From contig NZ_BMRB01000006.1 in the NCBI RefSeq assembly GCF_014648415.1, forward strand, positions 62,001 through 126,000: a DNA stretch of 64,000 bases, in the 5' to 3' direction. Below, piece after piece: positions 8,561 to 18,050 of the stretch. The position numbers were made by a program, and so were the translations under genes. Numbering within the stretch: position 1 is the first letter of the stretch; every line of letters starts with the position of its first letter. The notes beneath the pieces were generated by a model. It was not told the DNA's origin. It saw nothing but the letters and a program-made list of their open reading frames with translations, and made no database searches. Source of the DNA: Actinokineospora fastidiosa. GTDB taxonomy: Bacteria > Actinomycetota > Actinomycetes > Mycobacteriales > Pseudonocardiaceae.

Positions 8561-9319
8561 TCAGACGCCGGTCTCCTCCGTGATCCAGGCGCGGATTCCG
8601 GGGTGGGCGATGTTGGTGTAGATGCCGTAGAACCGGGGCCGCGCGCAGCCGTGGCCCCACGACACCAGGCCGACCAGGGTCGCATGGGCGGTCAGTGGGC
8701 CGCCGGAGTCGCCCTGGCAGGAGTCCTTGCCGCCCTCGGGGAGGCCCGCGCACAGCATTCGGCTGGAGATGGCCTCCTCGCCGTAGGAGTCCTGGCAGGT
8801 GGCCTCGTCGACGATCGGGACCTCGACGCCGCGGAGGTGGTCGGGGGAGTCGCCGAACTCGGAGATGGCGCCCCAGCCCACCACCAGCGCGGGGGTCATC
8901 GGGGACGGGGTCTGGGTGGCGACCTCGACGGCCTCGACCCCCGCCGTGCCCAGCGGCAGCGGCTCGGACAGGCGGACGATCGCCACGTCGAAGTCGTTGG
9001 CCTCCACGTCGTAGCGCGGGTGTTCGGCGACCTCGGCGACGGCGAGCACGTGGCCGCCCTCGGCGTGCAGGGAACTGCCCGCGCGCACCGTCAACTGCGC
9101 GGGGCGCACATCGATCGTGCAGTGCGCGGCCGTCAGGACCGCCGTCTCGGTGACGATCACGGCGCCGCAGCGGTGCTCGCCGTCGGACTGGAGGCTCACC
9201 GTCCACGGGACGTCCTCGATCGGGACCTCCTCGCCGCCGACGATGCGCTCGTCCGCCGCGGCCGCGGGCGCGACCAGGGCCAGCGCGGACGTCAGCAGAG
9301 CCACCCAGAACCGCCGCAT
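8561..9319 (-). CDS. Secreted trypsin-like serine protease (S1)
   Basis: 252-residue exported S1 peptidase. The signal peptide is MRRFWVALLTSALALVAPAAAA, followed closely by the activation-type N-terminus IVGGEEV. The triad is H66 (TAAHC), D111 (NDFDVAIVRL) and S205 (GDSGGP). D199, six residues before the catalytic Ser, sits at the bottom of the S1 pocket and predicts cleavage after Arg or Lys. Paired cysteines fit the usual chymotrypsin-fold disulfides. The ATG at 9319 is chosen over an upstream in-frame start because GGAGG lies eight bases before it and the signal peptide begins there. It is probably monocistronic. It is similar to the extracellular trypsins of Streptomyces. Confidence 0.95.
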   Translation of the reverse strand: MRRFWVALLTSALALVAPAAAADERIVGGEEVPIEDVPWTVSLQSDGEHRCGAVIVTETAVLTAAHCTIDVRPAQLTVRAGSSLHAEGGHVLAVAEVAEHPRYDVEANDFDVAIVRLSEPLPLGTAGVEAVEVATQTPSPMTPALVVGWGAISEFGDSPDHLRGVEVPIVDEATCQDSYGEEAISSRMLCAGLPEGGKDSCQGDSGGPLTAHATLVGLVSWGHGCARPRFYGIYTNIAHPGIRAWITEETGV

Positions 9320-9416
9320 GCGATCACCCTCCCCCACCGGACCTTTCCGCACCCGGTGGCGGCGCGCCAAGGGCATTCACCCGCTGATGCCGGGGGTGTC
9401 GCCCATCCGAGCGGCG

Positions 9417-11606
9417 TCAGGCCTTCTCCAGGTACTCCGCGCGATCGTCGGCGACCAGCTGCCCGGCCATCGCCGCCAGACCGGGGAACTCCGAAAGCGC
9501 CGGGTCGGCCGACACCAGCGCCTGCGCGACCGTGCGCGCCTCCTCGATGATGTCGGCGTCCTGCAGCAGGGAGAGCATCTTCAGCGCGGACTTCGCCCCG
9601 GACTGGCTGGCGCCCAGGATGTCGCCCTCGCGGCGCATCTCCAGGTCCAGCTGGGCCAGCTCGAATCCGTCCAAAGTGGACGCGACGGCGGCCAGCCGCT
9701 CGCGGGTCGCGGTGCCCGCGGGCATGTCGGTGACCAGCAGGCACAATCCCGGCGCGGAGCCCCGGCCCACCCGGCCGCGCAGCTGGTGCAGCTGCGACAC
9801 GCCGAACCGGTCGGCGTCCATGATCGCCATGACCGTCGCGTTGGGCACGTTGACGCCGACCTCGACGACGGTGGTCGCGACCAGCACGTCGATCTCCCCG
9901 GCGGCGAACGCGCGCATCACCGCGTCCTTCTCGTCGGCGGGCAGCCTGCCGTGCAGGATGCCCACGCTCAGCCCGGACAGCGGGCCGTCGGCCAGCATCG
10001 GCGCCACGTCCGACACCGCCAGCGGCGGGCGCTTGCCGGAGTCGCCCTCGGGATCGGACACGTCCTCGGCCGACTCGCCGTCGCCGATGCGCGGGCACAC
10101 GACGTAGGCCTGGTGGCCCTTGCCGACCTCCTCGCGGATGCGCTCCCACGCCCGGTCCAGCCAGGCGGGCTTCTCCGACACCGGCACCACGCTGGTCGAG
10201 ATCGGCGAGCGGCCCGCGGGCAGCTCGCGCAGCGCGGAGACCTCCAGGTCGCCGTAGACGGTCATGGCGACGGTGCGCGGGATCGGGGTCGCGGTCATGA
10301 CGAGCACGTGCGGGCTGGTCTCCCCCGCGCGCCCGCGCAGCGCGTCGCGCTGTTCCACGCCGAAGCGGTGCTGCTCGTCCACCACGAGCAGGCCGAGGTC
10401 GGCGAAGGTCACCTTGTCCTGGATGATCGCGTGCGTCCCGACGACGATCCCGGCCTCGCCGGAGACGATGTCCAGCAGCGCCTGCTTGCGCGCGGCCGCG
10501 CCCATCGATCCGGTGAGCAGCACGACGCGGGTGGCGGTGTCGGCGGCGCCGAGCTGACCGGCCTGGGCGAGATCGCCGAGCAGGTCGGTGAGCGAGCGGG
10601 CGTGCTGGGCGGCCAGCACCTCCGTCGGGGCGAGCAGCGCGGTCTGGCGGCCGGAGTCGACGACCTGCAGCATCGCGCGCAGCGCGACGACGGTCTTGCC
10701 CGAGCCCACCTCGCCCTGCAGCAGGCGGTTCATCGGGTGCCGCTCGGCCAGGTCCGCCGCGATCGCGGCGCCCACCTCCGCCTGGCCCGCGGTGAGGGTG
10801 AACGGCAGCCGCTCGTCGAAGGCGTCGAGGATGCCGCCGGACTTCACCGGGCACTCGGGCGCGGGGCGCGCGTGGGCCGCAGTGCGGCGGCGGGCCAGCG
10901 CCAGCTGCACGGCCAGCGCCTCGTCCCACTTGAGCCGGTGCTTGGCGACCTGGAGGGCGGCCTGGTCGGCCGGGCGGTGGACAGTGCGCATCGCGTCCTC
11001 GTAGCCGGACAGGCCCAGCCGCTCGCGCAACGGCTCGGGCATCGGGTCGTCGATGTCGGTGAGCATGTCCAGCGTCTGCCCGACGCACTTGGCGATCTGC
11101 CAGGACTGGATGCGCGCCGTCGCCGGGTAGACCGGGATCATGCCGCCCGCGAACTCCTCGACCACCTGCGCCGCCGGGATGTCGCCGCTGCCGTCCTCGG
11201 CCTCCAGCAGCTGATAGTCGGGGTTCGCGAGCTGCAGCTTGGTACGGAAGGCCGTCACCTTGCCCGCGAACAGCGCCATCATGCCCGGGCGCAGGCGGTC
11301 CATGTGCCACGGCTGGTTGAAGAACGCGCATTCCAGCGACCGCTTGCCGTCGGTGATGACGACCTCGACGATCGATCCGCGCTTGGTGCGCATCTGGCGC
11401 TTGTTGACGGACACGACCTGCGCCATGACCGTGACGTGCTCGCCGACCTCCAGGCCCGCGATGTCGGTGAGCTGCCCGCGCTCGGCGTAGCGGCGCGGAT
11501 AGTGGCGCAGCAGGTCGCCCGCGGTGCGCAGCTCGAAGGCCGCGGCCAGCGCGTCGGCCGACTTCTTGCCCACCACCTTGTCGAGGCGCTCGTCCAGCGC
11601 GACCAT
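9417..11606 (-). CDS. recG: ATP-dependent DNA helicase RecG
   Basis: 729-residue RecG, which remodels stalled replication forks and branch-migrates Holliday junctions. An N-terminal wedge/OB region (LLRHYPRRYAERGQL, GEHVTVMAQVVSV) is followed by the helicase core. Walker A is GEVGSGKT (K304), motif II reads DEQHRFG as is typical of RecG, and motif VI is QLHQLRGRVGRG. The ATG at 11606 is preferred because GGGAGGG lies just upstream; in-frame codons further up lack one. In M. tuberculosis recG (Rv2973c) lies in the same neighbourhood. Downstream on the same strand is the trypsin gene, 97 bases away and probably separate. Confidence 0.97.
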   Translation of the reverse strand: MVALDERLDKVVGKKSADALAAAFELRTAGDLLRHYPRRYAERGQLTDIAGLEVGEHVTVMAQVVSVNKRQMRTKRGSIVEVVITDGKRSLECAFFNQPWHMDRLRPGMMALFAGKVTAFRTKLQLANPDYQLLEAEDGSGDIPAAQVVEEFAGGMIPVYPATARIQSWQIAKCVGQTLDMLTDIDDPMPEPLRERLGLSGYEDAMRTVHRPADQAALQVAKHRLKWDEALAVQLALARRRTAAHARPAPECPVKSGGILDAFDERLPFTLTAGQAEVGAAIAADLAERHPMNRLLQGEVGSGKTVVALRAMLQVVDSGRQTALLAPTEVLAAQHARSLTDLLGDLAQAGQLGAADTATRVVLLTGSMGAAARKQALLDIVSGEAGIVVGTHAIIQDKVTFADLGLLVVDEQHRFGVEQRDALRGRAGETSPHVLVMTATPIPRTVAMTVYGDLEVSALRELPAGRSPISTSVVPVSEKPAWLDRAWERIREEVGKGHQAYVVCPRIGDGESAEDVSDPEGDSGKRPPLAVSDVAPMLADGPLSGLSVGILHGRLPADEKDAVMRAFAAGEIDVLVATTVVEVGVNVPNATVMAIMDADRFGVSQLHQLRGRVGRGSAPGLCLLVTDMPAGTATRERLAAVASTLDGFELAQLDLEMRREGDILGASQSGAKSALKMLSLLQDADIIEEARTVAQALVSADPALSEFPGLAAMAGQLVADDRAEYLEKA

Positions 11607-11658
11607 CACGTCCCTCCCGTCGCGCCGAATTATGTCGGCCGATGGCGACATTCCCCGG

Positions 11659-12201
11659 CTAGGGGTCGACCGGCTGCGCGGCCAGCTCCGTCCCCACGAT
11701 GGTCGAGATCGTCTGAAGTGGACCGCTGCCCGCGCTGTCGGGCATGGTCAGCGCGACGTACACCGGCCGGTCGACGATGAACCACGTGGTGGACAGGTCG
11801 CCGCGCACCGGCAGCCACTTGACGCCGGAGACCTCCTGCAGCGCCGAGGTCGGCGTCAGCTCGGGCGGTTTGCGCAGCCCGCAGCGCAGGACCACCGGAT
11901 CGAGGCGCTCGCCCCACGCCTTGGCGCCCGCGGGCGCGGGGTCGGCCAGCGGCAGGGCGGCCAGGACGCCGCCGTTGCTCGGCACCTCGGCGGGCAGCGC
12001 GGCCAGCAGGTCGGCGCAGTCCGGCGACGTCGACTGCGGCGCGTCCACGGGGACCAGGCCCAGCGGCCCGGTCTGGGCCATCGGCTGGTCGGCGTCGGGC
12101 GCGAACCGGCTCGCCACGATGACGCCCACGGCGAGCAGTCCCACCAGGACGGCGGCCGCGACGACCGCGGCGCGCGGCGGTGCGGTGCGGGGCTCGGTCA
12201 C
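11659..12201 (-). CDS. DUF3515 family membrane-anchored protein
   Basis: 180 residues with one N-terminal transmembrane helix (AAVVAAAVLVGLLAVGVIVASRF), the rest predicted extracytoplasmic. Two features match the DUF3515 family of actinobacteria: the core segment beginning DCADLLAALPAEVP and the Cys-containing LRCGLRKPPEL. Two cysteines (in PDCADL and LRCGL) probably form a disulfide. The function of the family is unknown. It commonly sits near thiL/ddl/recG, as here and in M. tuberculosis (Rv2980). The start is a GTG at 12201. The stop lies 53 bases before recG, so the two may be co-transcribed. Confidence 0.85.
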   Translation of the reverse strand: MTEPRTAPPRAAVVAAAVLVGLLAVGVIVASRFAPDADQPMAQTGPLGLVPVDAPQSTSPDCADLLAALPAEVPSNGGVLAALPLADPAPAGAKAWGERLDPVVLRCGLRKPPELTPTSALQEVSGVKWLPVRGDLSTTWFIVDRPVYVALTMPDSAGSGPLQTISTIVGTELAAQPVDP

Positions 12202-12220
12202 CCCTTAACTAGACCACGGG

Positions 12221-12454
12221 CTACAGGTGGACCACCGGGCAGGTGAGCGTCCGAGTGATGCCCTCCACAGCCTGGATGCGGGCCACGACGAGCTGGCCCA
12301 GCAGGTCGACGTTGTCGGCCTCGGCGCGCACGATCACGTCGTAGGGACCGGTGACGTCCTCCGCGGTGGTCACGCCGGGGATGCCGGAGATCTCGGCGGC
12401 CACGGCGGCGGCCTTGCCGACCTCGGTTTGGATCAGGATGTATGCATGGACCAC
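12221..12454 (-). CDS. Stand-alone Lrp/AsnC ligand-binding (RAM) domain protein
   Basis: 77 residues consisting only of the alpha/beta RAM fold found at the C-terminus of Lrp/AsnC regulators (VHAYILIQTEVGKA, GVTTAEDVTGPYDVIVRAEA). There is no helix-turn-helix. Such small proteins are thought to bind amino acids and to oligomerise with, or modulate, full-length Lrp regulators; that role is inferred. The gene is preserved next to DUF3515 and thiL in many actinomycetes. It ends 20 bases before the DUF3515 start, so the pair may form a short operon. Confidence 0.88.
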   Translation of the reverse strand: MVHAYILIQTEVGKAAAVAAEISGIPGVTTAEDVTGPYDVIVRAEADNVDLLGQLVVARIQAVEGITRTLTCPVVHL

Positions 12455-12557
12455 GGCGCGCCCCTTCGCGGCTTGTAGTCGTCAACGGGTAGGAACGTGT
12501 CGTGAAACGTACCCCACTCGCCGCGTTTAGTGGGGATTCCGACAATTGGAGGACCAT

Positions 12558-13511
12558 GTGGGCGATGTCGAGGAGACGGTGGCCGACGTGGGCGAGTTCG
12601 CCCTGATCCGGCGCATCACCGGCGGCCGCCCCAAGGGGGCGGCGACGCTGCTGGGCCCGGGTGACGACGCCGCCGTGCTCGCCGCGCCCGACGGGCGCGT
12701 GGTCGCCTGCACCGACGTGCTCGTCGAGGGCGTCCACTTCCGCTTCGACTGGTCCCCTCCCACGCAGGTGGGAAGCAAGGCCGCAGCGGTGAACCTCGCC
12801 GACATCGCGGCCATGGGCGCGACGCCGACGGGCCTGCTGGTCGGCCTGGCCTGCCCGTCCACCACGCCCGCGTCCGTCGTCGACGAACTGTCCGCCGGGC
12901 TGGCCGCCGAGGCCGCGCGCGCCCGCGTGGGCGTCGTGGGCGGCGATATGGCCCGTTCGGACACGTTTGTGATATCGGTCACCGCTTTAGGCTCGCTGGA
13001 CGGGAGAGCCCCGGTCACCCGATCCGGCGCGATGCCCGGGGACGTCGTCGCGGTGGCGGGCAAACTCGGCTGGAGCGCGGCCGGTTTGGCCGTGCTGGGG
13101 CGGGGATTCCGGTCCCCGGTGACGGTCGTCGGCGCGCACCGCGTGCCCGCGCCGCCGTACGCCGCGGGTCCCTCGGCCGCGCTCGCGGGCGCGACGTCGA
13201 TGATCGACGTGTCCGACGGCCTGCTGGCCGACCTCGCGCACATCGCCGAGGCCTCCACTGTGGCCATTGATCTGGTGGGCGGGCTGATCCCGGTGGACCA
13301 GCGGCTGATCGAGGTCGCCTCCGCGCTCGGCGCCGACGCCCGGCACTGGGTGCTGACCGGCGGGGAGGACCACGCCCTGGCCGCGACGTTCCCGTCGGCG
13401 TCCTCGGTGCCGCCGGAGTTCCGGGTGATCGGCTCGGTGACCCGGGGCGCAGGCGTCACCATCGACGGCAAGGCCTACACCGGCGACCCGGGCTGGCAGC
13501 ACTGGCGCTGA
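12558..13511 (+). CDS. thiL: Thiamine-phosphate kinase
   Basis: 317-residue ThiL, phosphorylating thiamine monophosphate to thiamine diphosphate with ATP in the cytoplasm. Signature segments are GPGDDAAVLAAPDGRVVACTDVLVEGVHF (family metal/nucleotide site, shown only partly intact at GPGDDAAV), VGGDMARSDTFVI and MIDVSDGLLADLAHIA. The GTG at 12558 is chosen because GGAGG lies five bases upstream (12548-12552); the longer frame starting TTG at 12546 overlaps that ribosome site. It is transcribed away from the Lrp-like gene, with a 24-base gap to the downstream acetyltransferase, which suggests co-transcription. Confidence 0.96.
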   Translation: MGDVEETVADVGEFALIRRITGGRPKGAATLLGPGDDAAVLAAPDGRVVACTDVLVEGVHFRFDWSPPTQVGSKAAAVNLADIAAMGATPTGLLVGLACPSTTPASVVDELSAGLAAEAARARVGVVGGDMARSDTFVISVTALGSLDGRAPVTRSGAMPGDVVAVAGKLGWSAAGLAVLGRGFRSPVTVVGAHRVPAPPYAAGPSAALAGATSMIDVSDGLLADLAHIAEASTVAIDLVGGLIPVDQRLIEVASALGADARHWVLTGGEDHALAATFPSASSVPPEFRVIGSVTRGAGVTIDGKAYTGDPGWQHWR

Positions 13512-13535
13512 CCCCGGACCTGGGAGAATGGGCTC

Positions 13536-14021
13536 GTGCGCATGGAGATCCGAGCCTACGACCACGCCGACTCGCAGGCGTTGATCGCCGAGGTCCAGCA
13601 GGAGTACGTGGTCCGCTACGGCGGACCGGACGAGTCCCCCGTCGACCCCGCGGAGTTCGCCCCGCCGCTGGGCCTGTTCCTGGTCGGCTACGAGGACGGC
13701 GTCCCGGTCGCCACGGGCGGCTGGCGCAGCCACGGGACCGACGCCGAGATCAAGCGGATGTACGTCACCGGGAAGGCCCGCGGCCGCGGGTACGCCCGGC
13801 GCATGCTCGCCGAGCTGGAGGCCACCGCGCTCGCCGCCGGCCACGAGCGGCTGATCCTGGAGACCGGTTCGAAGCAGCCGGAGGCCGTCGCCCTCTACCG
13901 CAGCGCGGGTTACGTCGACATCCCCGCGTTCGGCCACTACGCCGACGCGCCGCTCTCGATCCACCTCGGCAAGGTCATCAAGGCGGACAGCCCGTGCCCG
14001 TCCGCGTCCTCGACGACCTGA
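13536..14021 (+). CDS. GNAT family N-acetyltransferase
   Basis: 161 residues with a GNAT fold. The acetyl-CoA pyrophosphate loop is RGRGYARRML (about residues 86-95), and the C-terminal beta-strand segment is GYVDIPAFGHYA. The substrate cannot be told from sequence. The GTG at 13536 has GGGAGA upstream; an ATG two codons later is an alternative. It follows thiL by 24 bases and lies 134 bases ahead of ung, so it may belong to the thiL transcript. Confidence 0.88.
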   Translation: MRMEIRAYDHADSQALIAEVQQEYVVRYGGPDESPVDPAEFAPPLGLFLVGYEDGVPVATGGWRSHGTDAEIKRMYVTGKARGRGYARRMLAELEATALAAGHERLILETGSKQPEAVALYRSAGYVDIPAFGHYADAPLSIHLGKVIKADSPCPSASSTT

Positions 14022-14155
14022 CCCCGACGCCCTCGGGTTCGGTGCCGGTGAACGGATCGGGTCACCCGAGGCGATGACGGCCGGGACCGTCGAGCGGCAT
14101 ATCGGGGGTCTCCCTGCCGGGGCCGAGGTGGCCGGGCTGAGTAGGGTTCTCCGGC

Positions 14156-14827
14156 GTGACGAAGCCGTTGAGCGAGATCGTCGAGGCCGGGTGGGCCAAG
14201 GCGCTGCAGCCGGTCGAGGACCAGATCGCCGCCATGGGGCGGTTCCTGCGCGAGGAGATCGCGGCCGGGCGGCGGTACCTGCCCGCGGGCGAGCACGTGC
14301 TGCGCGCGTTCCAGCAGCCGTTCGACGCGGTGCGGGTCCTGATCGTCGGCCAGGACCCGTATCCGACGCCGGGCCACGCCGTCGGGCTGTCCTTCTCGGT
14401 GGCGCCCGGGGTCGCCCCGCCGAAGAGCCTCGTCAACATCTACAAGGAGTACTGCGCCGATCTGGGCCACCCGACCCCGTCGAGCGGCGATCTGACGCCG
14501 TGGGCCGACAACGGCGTGCTGCTGCTCAACCGGGCGCTGACCGTCGAGCCGCACAAGGCGAACTCCCACCAGGGCAAGGGCTGGGAGCAGGTGACCGAGC
14601 AGGCGATCCGCGCCCTCGCCGAGCGCGGCGGGCCGCTGGTGGCGATCCTGTGGGGCCGCAACGCCCGCAACCTGCGGCCGATGCTGGGCTCGGTGCCGGT
14701 CATCGAGTCCGCCCACCCGAGCCCGCTGTCGGCCAGCTCCGGCTTCTTCGGCTCGCGGCCGTTCAGCCGCGCCAACGCGCTGCTGGTGGAGCAGGGCGCC
14801 GAGCCGGTGGATTGGAAACTGCCCTGA
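14156..14827 (+). CDS. ung: Uracil-DNA glycosylase, family 1
   Basis: 223-residue UDG that removes uracil from DNA to start base-excision repair. The water-activating motif is GQDPYP (about residues 63-68), the uracil-recognition segment is [12 protein letters not shown], and the DNA-intercalation loop is [18 protein letters not shown]. The GTG at 14156 is taken as the start; the protein then has the usual family length. In M. tuberculosis ung (Rv2976c) is likewise close to thiL and recG. Confidence 0.97.
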   Translation: MTKPLSEIVEAGWAKALQPVEDQIAAMGRFLREEIAAGRRYLPAGEHVLRAFQQPFDAVRVLIVGQDPYPTPGHAVGLSFSVAPGVAPPKSLVNIYKEYCADLGHPTPSSGDLTPWADNGVLLLNRALTVEPHKANSHQGKGWEQVTEQAIRALAERGGPLVAILWGRNARNLRPMLGSVPVIESAHPSPLSASSGFFGSRPFSRANALLVEQGAEPVDWKLP

Positions 14828-14887
14828 CTGCGGCTGTGCGAGTGAATCCCGCGCCCACGGGGGTTCCCGGGCGCTAGGTTGGCAGGG

Positions 14888-16075
14888 GTGCGGGGGACTC
14901 GGGATCTGGCGCTCGTGGCGAGCGGCGCCGCGGTGTCGCTGTTCGGGACCGCGATCACCCTGATCGTCCTCCTGTTGCACGTCAAGGACTTCGGCAGCTA
15001 CGCCGTCGTGGGCGTGCTGATCGCGGAGTTCGTGCCGGTGTCGCTGGCCGCGCCGCTGGCGGGCCTGCTGGTGGACCGGCTGCCGAACCGCAGGCTGATG
15101 ATCGCGGGCCAGCTGCTGCAGGCGGGCGCGGTCATCGTCGTCACGACCGTGCTGCACAGCCTGCCGCTCATCCTGGTCACGCTGGTGGTGCTCGGCTGCG
15201 GCACCGCCGTGGTGAACCCGGCGGCCGCGGCGCTGATCCCGGCGATCTGCGGCGAGGACCGCTCCGCGCGCGGCTACTCCTGGCTGGCCTTCGGGCGCGG
15301 CACGGGCATGCTGGCCGGGTCGGCGGCGGGCGGCCTGCTGGTCGCCGCGCTGGGCACGCGCGACGCGCTGCTCGTCGACGCGGGGACCTATCTGGCGCAG
15401 GCGGCGCTGCTGTCGTTCGTCCGCACCGAGCGCGATCCGCGCGGGCGGGAGCGGCAAACCGGGCGCGACGCGGCCACGGCTGGCCTGCGCCTGCTGGCCG
15501 CCGACCCGGTGCTGCGCGTCGCGACGGTCTGCCTGGCAGTGGCGTGCGTCGGGGTGATGTTCGCCGACGTGGCCACCGTGTTCTACGTGACCGGGGTGCT
15601 CGGCGGCGGCGCGGCCACCCTGGGCCTGCTGCACGCCTGCTGGATGCTCGGCGTGCTGACGGGCGCGCGGGTCGCCGTGCGGCTGACCAGCCAGCGCGCG
15701 CTGCTGCTGGGCCTCGGCACGGCCTGCGCGGTGATGGGCGTCGGGATGCTGATCCCCGCCGCGCTGCCGTTCACCGCGCTGGCGGCGCTCGGGTACATCG
15801 TCGGCGGGGCGGCCAACGGCGTGCAGAGCGTCACCAACCAGGGCATCGTGCGGGCGCGCAGCCCGGAACACCTGCGCGGGCGCGCGTTCGCGGCCGCGGG
15901 CGCGGTGCTGGTGGGCGCGAACGTGCTGGGGACCGTGCTGGGCGGGGCCGTCGTGGCGCTGATGGGCCCGCGTCAGACGTTCGTGCTCGCCGGGATCGCC
16001 ACCCTCGCCGCGGGCGTGGCCGCGCTGCTGGCGCTGCGCGCGGTGGACACGACGAAAACGGCGCCGGTGACCTGA
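14888..16075 (+). CDS. MFS transporter
   Basis: About 395 residues with roughly twelve hydrophobic helices and the cytoplasmic loop motif GLLVDRLPNRRL after helix 2, characteristic of major facilitator exporters. It resembles the DHA3-like, macrolide-efflux-type group (AALIPAICGEDRSARGYSWLAFGRGTGMLAGSAAG region). The substrate is unknown and probably small organic molecules. GTG at 14888 is used; TTG at 14879 is possible. Its stop codon lies in the loop of a terminator shared with the convergent rpmB gene. Confidence 0.88.
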   Translation: MRGTRDLALVASGAAVSLFGTAITLIVLLLHVKDFGSYAVVGVLIAEFVPVSLAAPLAGLLVDRLPNRRLMIAGQLLQAGAVIVVTTVLHSLPLILVTLVVLGCGTAVVNPAAAALIPAICGEDRSARGYSWLAFGRGTGMLAGSAAGGLLVAALGTRDALLVDAGTYLAQAALLSFVRTERDPRGRERQTGRDAATAGLRLLAADPVLRVATVCLAVACVGVMFADVATVFYVTGVLGGGAATLGLLHACWMLGVLTGARVAVRLTSQRALLLGLGTACAVMGVGMLIPAALPFTALAALGYIVGGAANGVQSVTNQGIVRARSPEHLRGRAFAAAGAVLVGANVLGTVLGGAVVALMGPRQTFVLAGIATLAAGVAALLALRAVDTTKTAPVT

Positions 16076-16087
16076 GTCACCGGCGCC
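16060..16087. terminator. Bidirectional terminator between MFS gene and rpmB
   Basis: A perfect inverted repeat, GGCGCCGGTGAC at 16060-16071 against 16076-16087, with a four-base CTGA loop. It overlaps the end of the MFS gene and sits 17 bases past the rpmB stop, so it can serve both convergent transcripts. Confidence 0.85.
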
Positions 16088-16103
16088 GCCTGAAAGTCTG
16101 GGT

Positions 16104-16295
16104 TCAGCCCCGGACGACCTTGCCCGCCTTGATGCACGAGGTGCACACGTTCATCCGCTTCCGCTGGGAGATGCCCAGCTTGGCGTGGACGGTCTGGATG
16201 TTCGGGTTCCACCGGCGGTTGGTGCGCCGGTGGGAGTGCGAGACCGACTTGCCGAAGCCTGGCCCCTTGCCACAGACGTCGCACACGGCAGCCAC
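16104..16295 (-). CDS. rpmB: 50S ribosomal protein L28
   Basis: 63-residue L28 of the zinc-containing (C+) type: CDVC near the N-terminus and CTSC near the C-terminus supply four metal ligands. Conserved [18 protein letters not shown] confirms the family. The start is GTG at 16295, with GAAGGAG eight bases upstream; the longer open frame to 16385 lacks support. Actinomycetes often carry a second, zinc-free L28 elsewhere that is induced on zinc starvation. The divergent DAK2-domain gene next door is the usual partner in bacterial genomes. Confidence 0.97.
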   Translation of the reverse strand: MAAVCDVCGKGPGFGKSVSHSHRRTNRRWNPNIQTVHAKLGISQRKRMNVCTSCIKAGKVVRG

Positions 16296-16423
16296 GTCAG
16301 ACACTCCTTCAAGGTTGCAGTACACAGGCTCGGGCGTGGCCCGAGCGGTCGTCCCAGGGTAGCCGGTCGATATTCCCGACTCCAAACCGGGGCTAGTCTG
16401 CCCCGGACGGAAGGGAGTCGGCG

Positions 16424-18049
16424 GTGCTGGAGGCGCTGGACGCGGGCGAGGTGCGCCGGTGGGCGGCGGCCTGCGTGGAGTCGCTGGACGCGCACCGGGC
16501 GCTGATCGACCGCATCAACGTCTTCCCGGTCGCCGATGGTGACACGGGCTCGAACCTCCTGCACACCCTGCGCGCGGCCCTGGAGGCCCTGCTGCGCGCC
16601 CCGTCTGCGGACCGCTCGACCGCGGGCGCGGCGCTGACCGTGCTGGCCAAGGGCGCGGTGACCGGCGCGCGCGGCAATTCCGGGGTCATCGCCTCGCAGT
16701 TGCTGCGCGGGATGGCCGAGGCGGCGTGGTCGGCCCCGGTGGTGGACGCGGGGGTGCTCGCGGCGGCGCTGGCCCAGGGGTCCCGGCGCGCCCACGCGGC
16801 GGTGTCCGAGCCCGCCCCGGGGACGATGCTGACCGTGCTGGCGGCAGCGGCGCGCGGGTCGGGCGACTCGCTGCACGACGTGGCGCTGAACGCGGCGCGG
16901 GCCGCGGCGGCCGCGCTGGACGAGACGCCCGCGCAGCTGCCCGTCCTGGCCGAGGCCGGGGTCGTCGACGCGGGCGGGCGCGGCGTGGTCGTGCTGCTCG
17001 ACGCGCTGGTCGCGGTGATCGCCGGGGAGCCGGTGAGCACGACGGCGGCGCGCGTCGACGGCGTGCCCCGGCCGCCGGACACCGCGGTCGTCGCCGCCAG
17101 GGAGGGCGGGTCGGAGCTGTACGGGTACGAGGTGATGTACCTGCTGGAGGACGCGTCGGCCGAGAGCGCCGACCGGCTGCGGCGCGCGCTGGAGGACCTG
17201 GGCGACTCGGTGTCGGTGGCCGGGGACGGGGACGCGCTGTGGACCGTCCACGTGCACTGCAACGACATCGGCGGGGCCATCGAGGCGGGGATCGACGCGG
17301 GCAGGCCGAGGCGCATCCGGGTCGCGCGCTTCGCCGACGCGGTCCCCGACGGCCCGGCGCGGTACGTCCGGGAGCGGGCTGTGGTGGCGCCCGTGCGCGG
17401 GGACGACCTGGCGGACCTGTTCCTCGCCGAGGGGGTGGCGGTGCTGCGCGTCGACGACGGCCTGCCGCCGACGCCGTACGAGTTGTTGCAGGTCATCACC
17501 GGCACGGGCGCGGCACACGTGACCGTGCTGCCCGGCCATCCCGACCTGACGGCGACGGCCGACGAGGCGGCGGCGCGGGCGGTGGCCGCCGGGCAGGACG
17601 TGGTCGTGGTGCCGTGCGCGTCCCCGGTGCAGGCGCTGGCCGCCCTGGCGGTGCACGACCCGAGGCGGCGCGCCGGGGACGACGTCGTGGCGATGGCCGA
17701 GGCCGCGGCGGCGACCCGGCGCGGCGAGGTCGTGGTGGCCGACGCGGACGCGATCACCTGGATCGGGCCGTGCGCGCAAGGGGACGTGCTGGGCTTCGCC
17801 GACGGCGAGGTCGTGCTCATCGAGCCCGGCCCGGCGACCCCCGACGCGGTCTCCCGCGCGGCGGTGGGCGTGGTGGACCGGATGCTGGCGGCGGGCGGGG
17901 AACTCGTCACCGCGCTGCTGGGCGCGTCCGCGCCGGACACGCTGGCGGACGCGCTGGCCGAGCACCTGCGGCTGACCCGCCCGGAGGCCGACCTGGCCGT
18001 GCACCGGGCAGGCCAGGGCGACGCGGTGCTCGTCCTGGGGTTGGAGTAG
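16424..18049 (+). CDS. DAK2 domain / FakA-like kinase
   Basis: 541 residues, probably the ATP-binding subunit of a fatty-acid-kinase-like system (FakA/YloV family). The N-terminal DAK2 domain has the nucleotide/metal motif [12 protein letters not shown] (D38, D40) and [13 protein letters not shown] central FakA-like domain follows ([13 protein letters not shown]). The C-terminal domain is of the EDD/YloV type ([11 protein letters not shown]). Partner DegV-like lipid-binding proteins are not seen in this window. GTG at 16424 has GGAAGGGAG upstream. It ends one base before the convergent ddl gene. Association with rpmB and recG is conserved from Firmicutes to actinobacteria. Confidence 0.9.
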   Translation: MLEALDAGEVRRWAAACVESLDAHRALIDRINVFPVADGDTGSNLLHTLRAALEALLRAPSADRSTAGAALTVLAKGAVTGARGNSGVIASQLLRGMAEAAWSAPVVDAGVLAAALAQGSRRAHAAVSEPAPGTMLTVLAAAARGSGDSLHDVALNAARAAAAALDETPAQLPVLAEAGVVDAGGRGVVVLLDALVAVIAGEPVSTTAARVDGVPRPPDTAVVAAREGGSELYGYEVMYLLEDASAESADRLRRALEDLGDSVSVAGDGDALWTVHVHCNDIGGAIEAGIDAGRPRRIRVARFADAVPDGPARYVRERAVVAPVRGDDLADLFLAEGVAVLRVDDGLPPTPYELLQVITGTGAAHVTVLPGHPDLTATADEAAARAVAAGQDVVVVPCASPVQALAALAVHDPRRRAGDDVVAMAEAAAATRRGEVVVADADAITWIGPCAQGDVLGFADGEVVLIEPGPATPDAVSRAAVGVVDRMLAAGGELVTALLGASAPDTLADALAEHLRLTRPEADLAVHRAGQGDAVLVLGLE

Positions 18050-18050
18050 G

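Noticed and set aside
9117-11780. 887-codon plus-strand frame opposite recG
   Set aside because: Antisense shadow of recG; no ribosome site and no recognisable domain.
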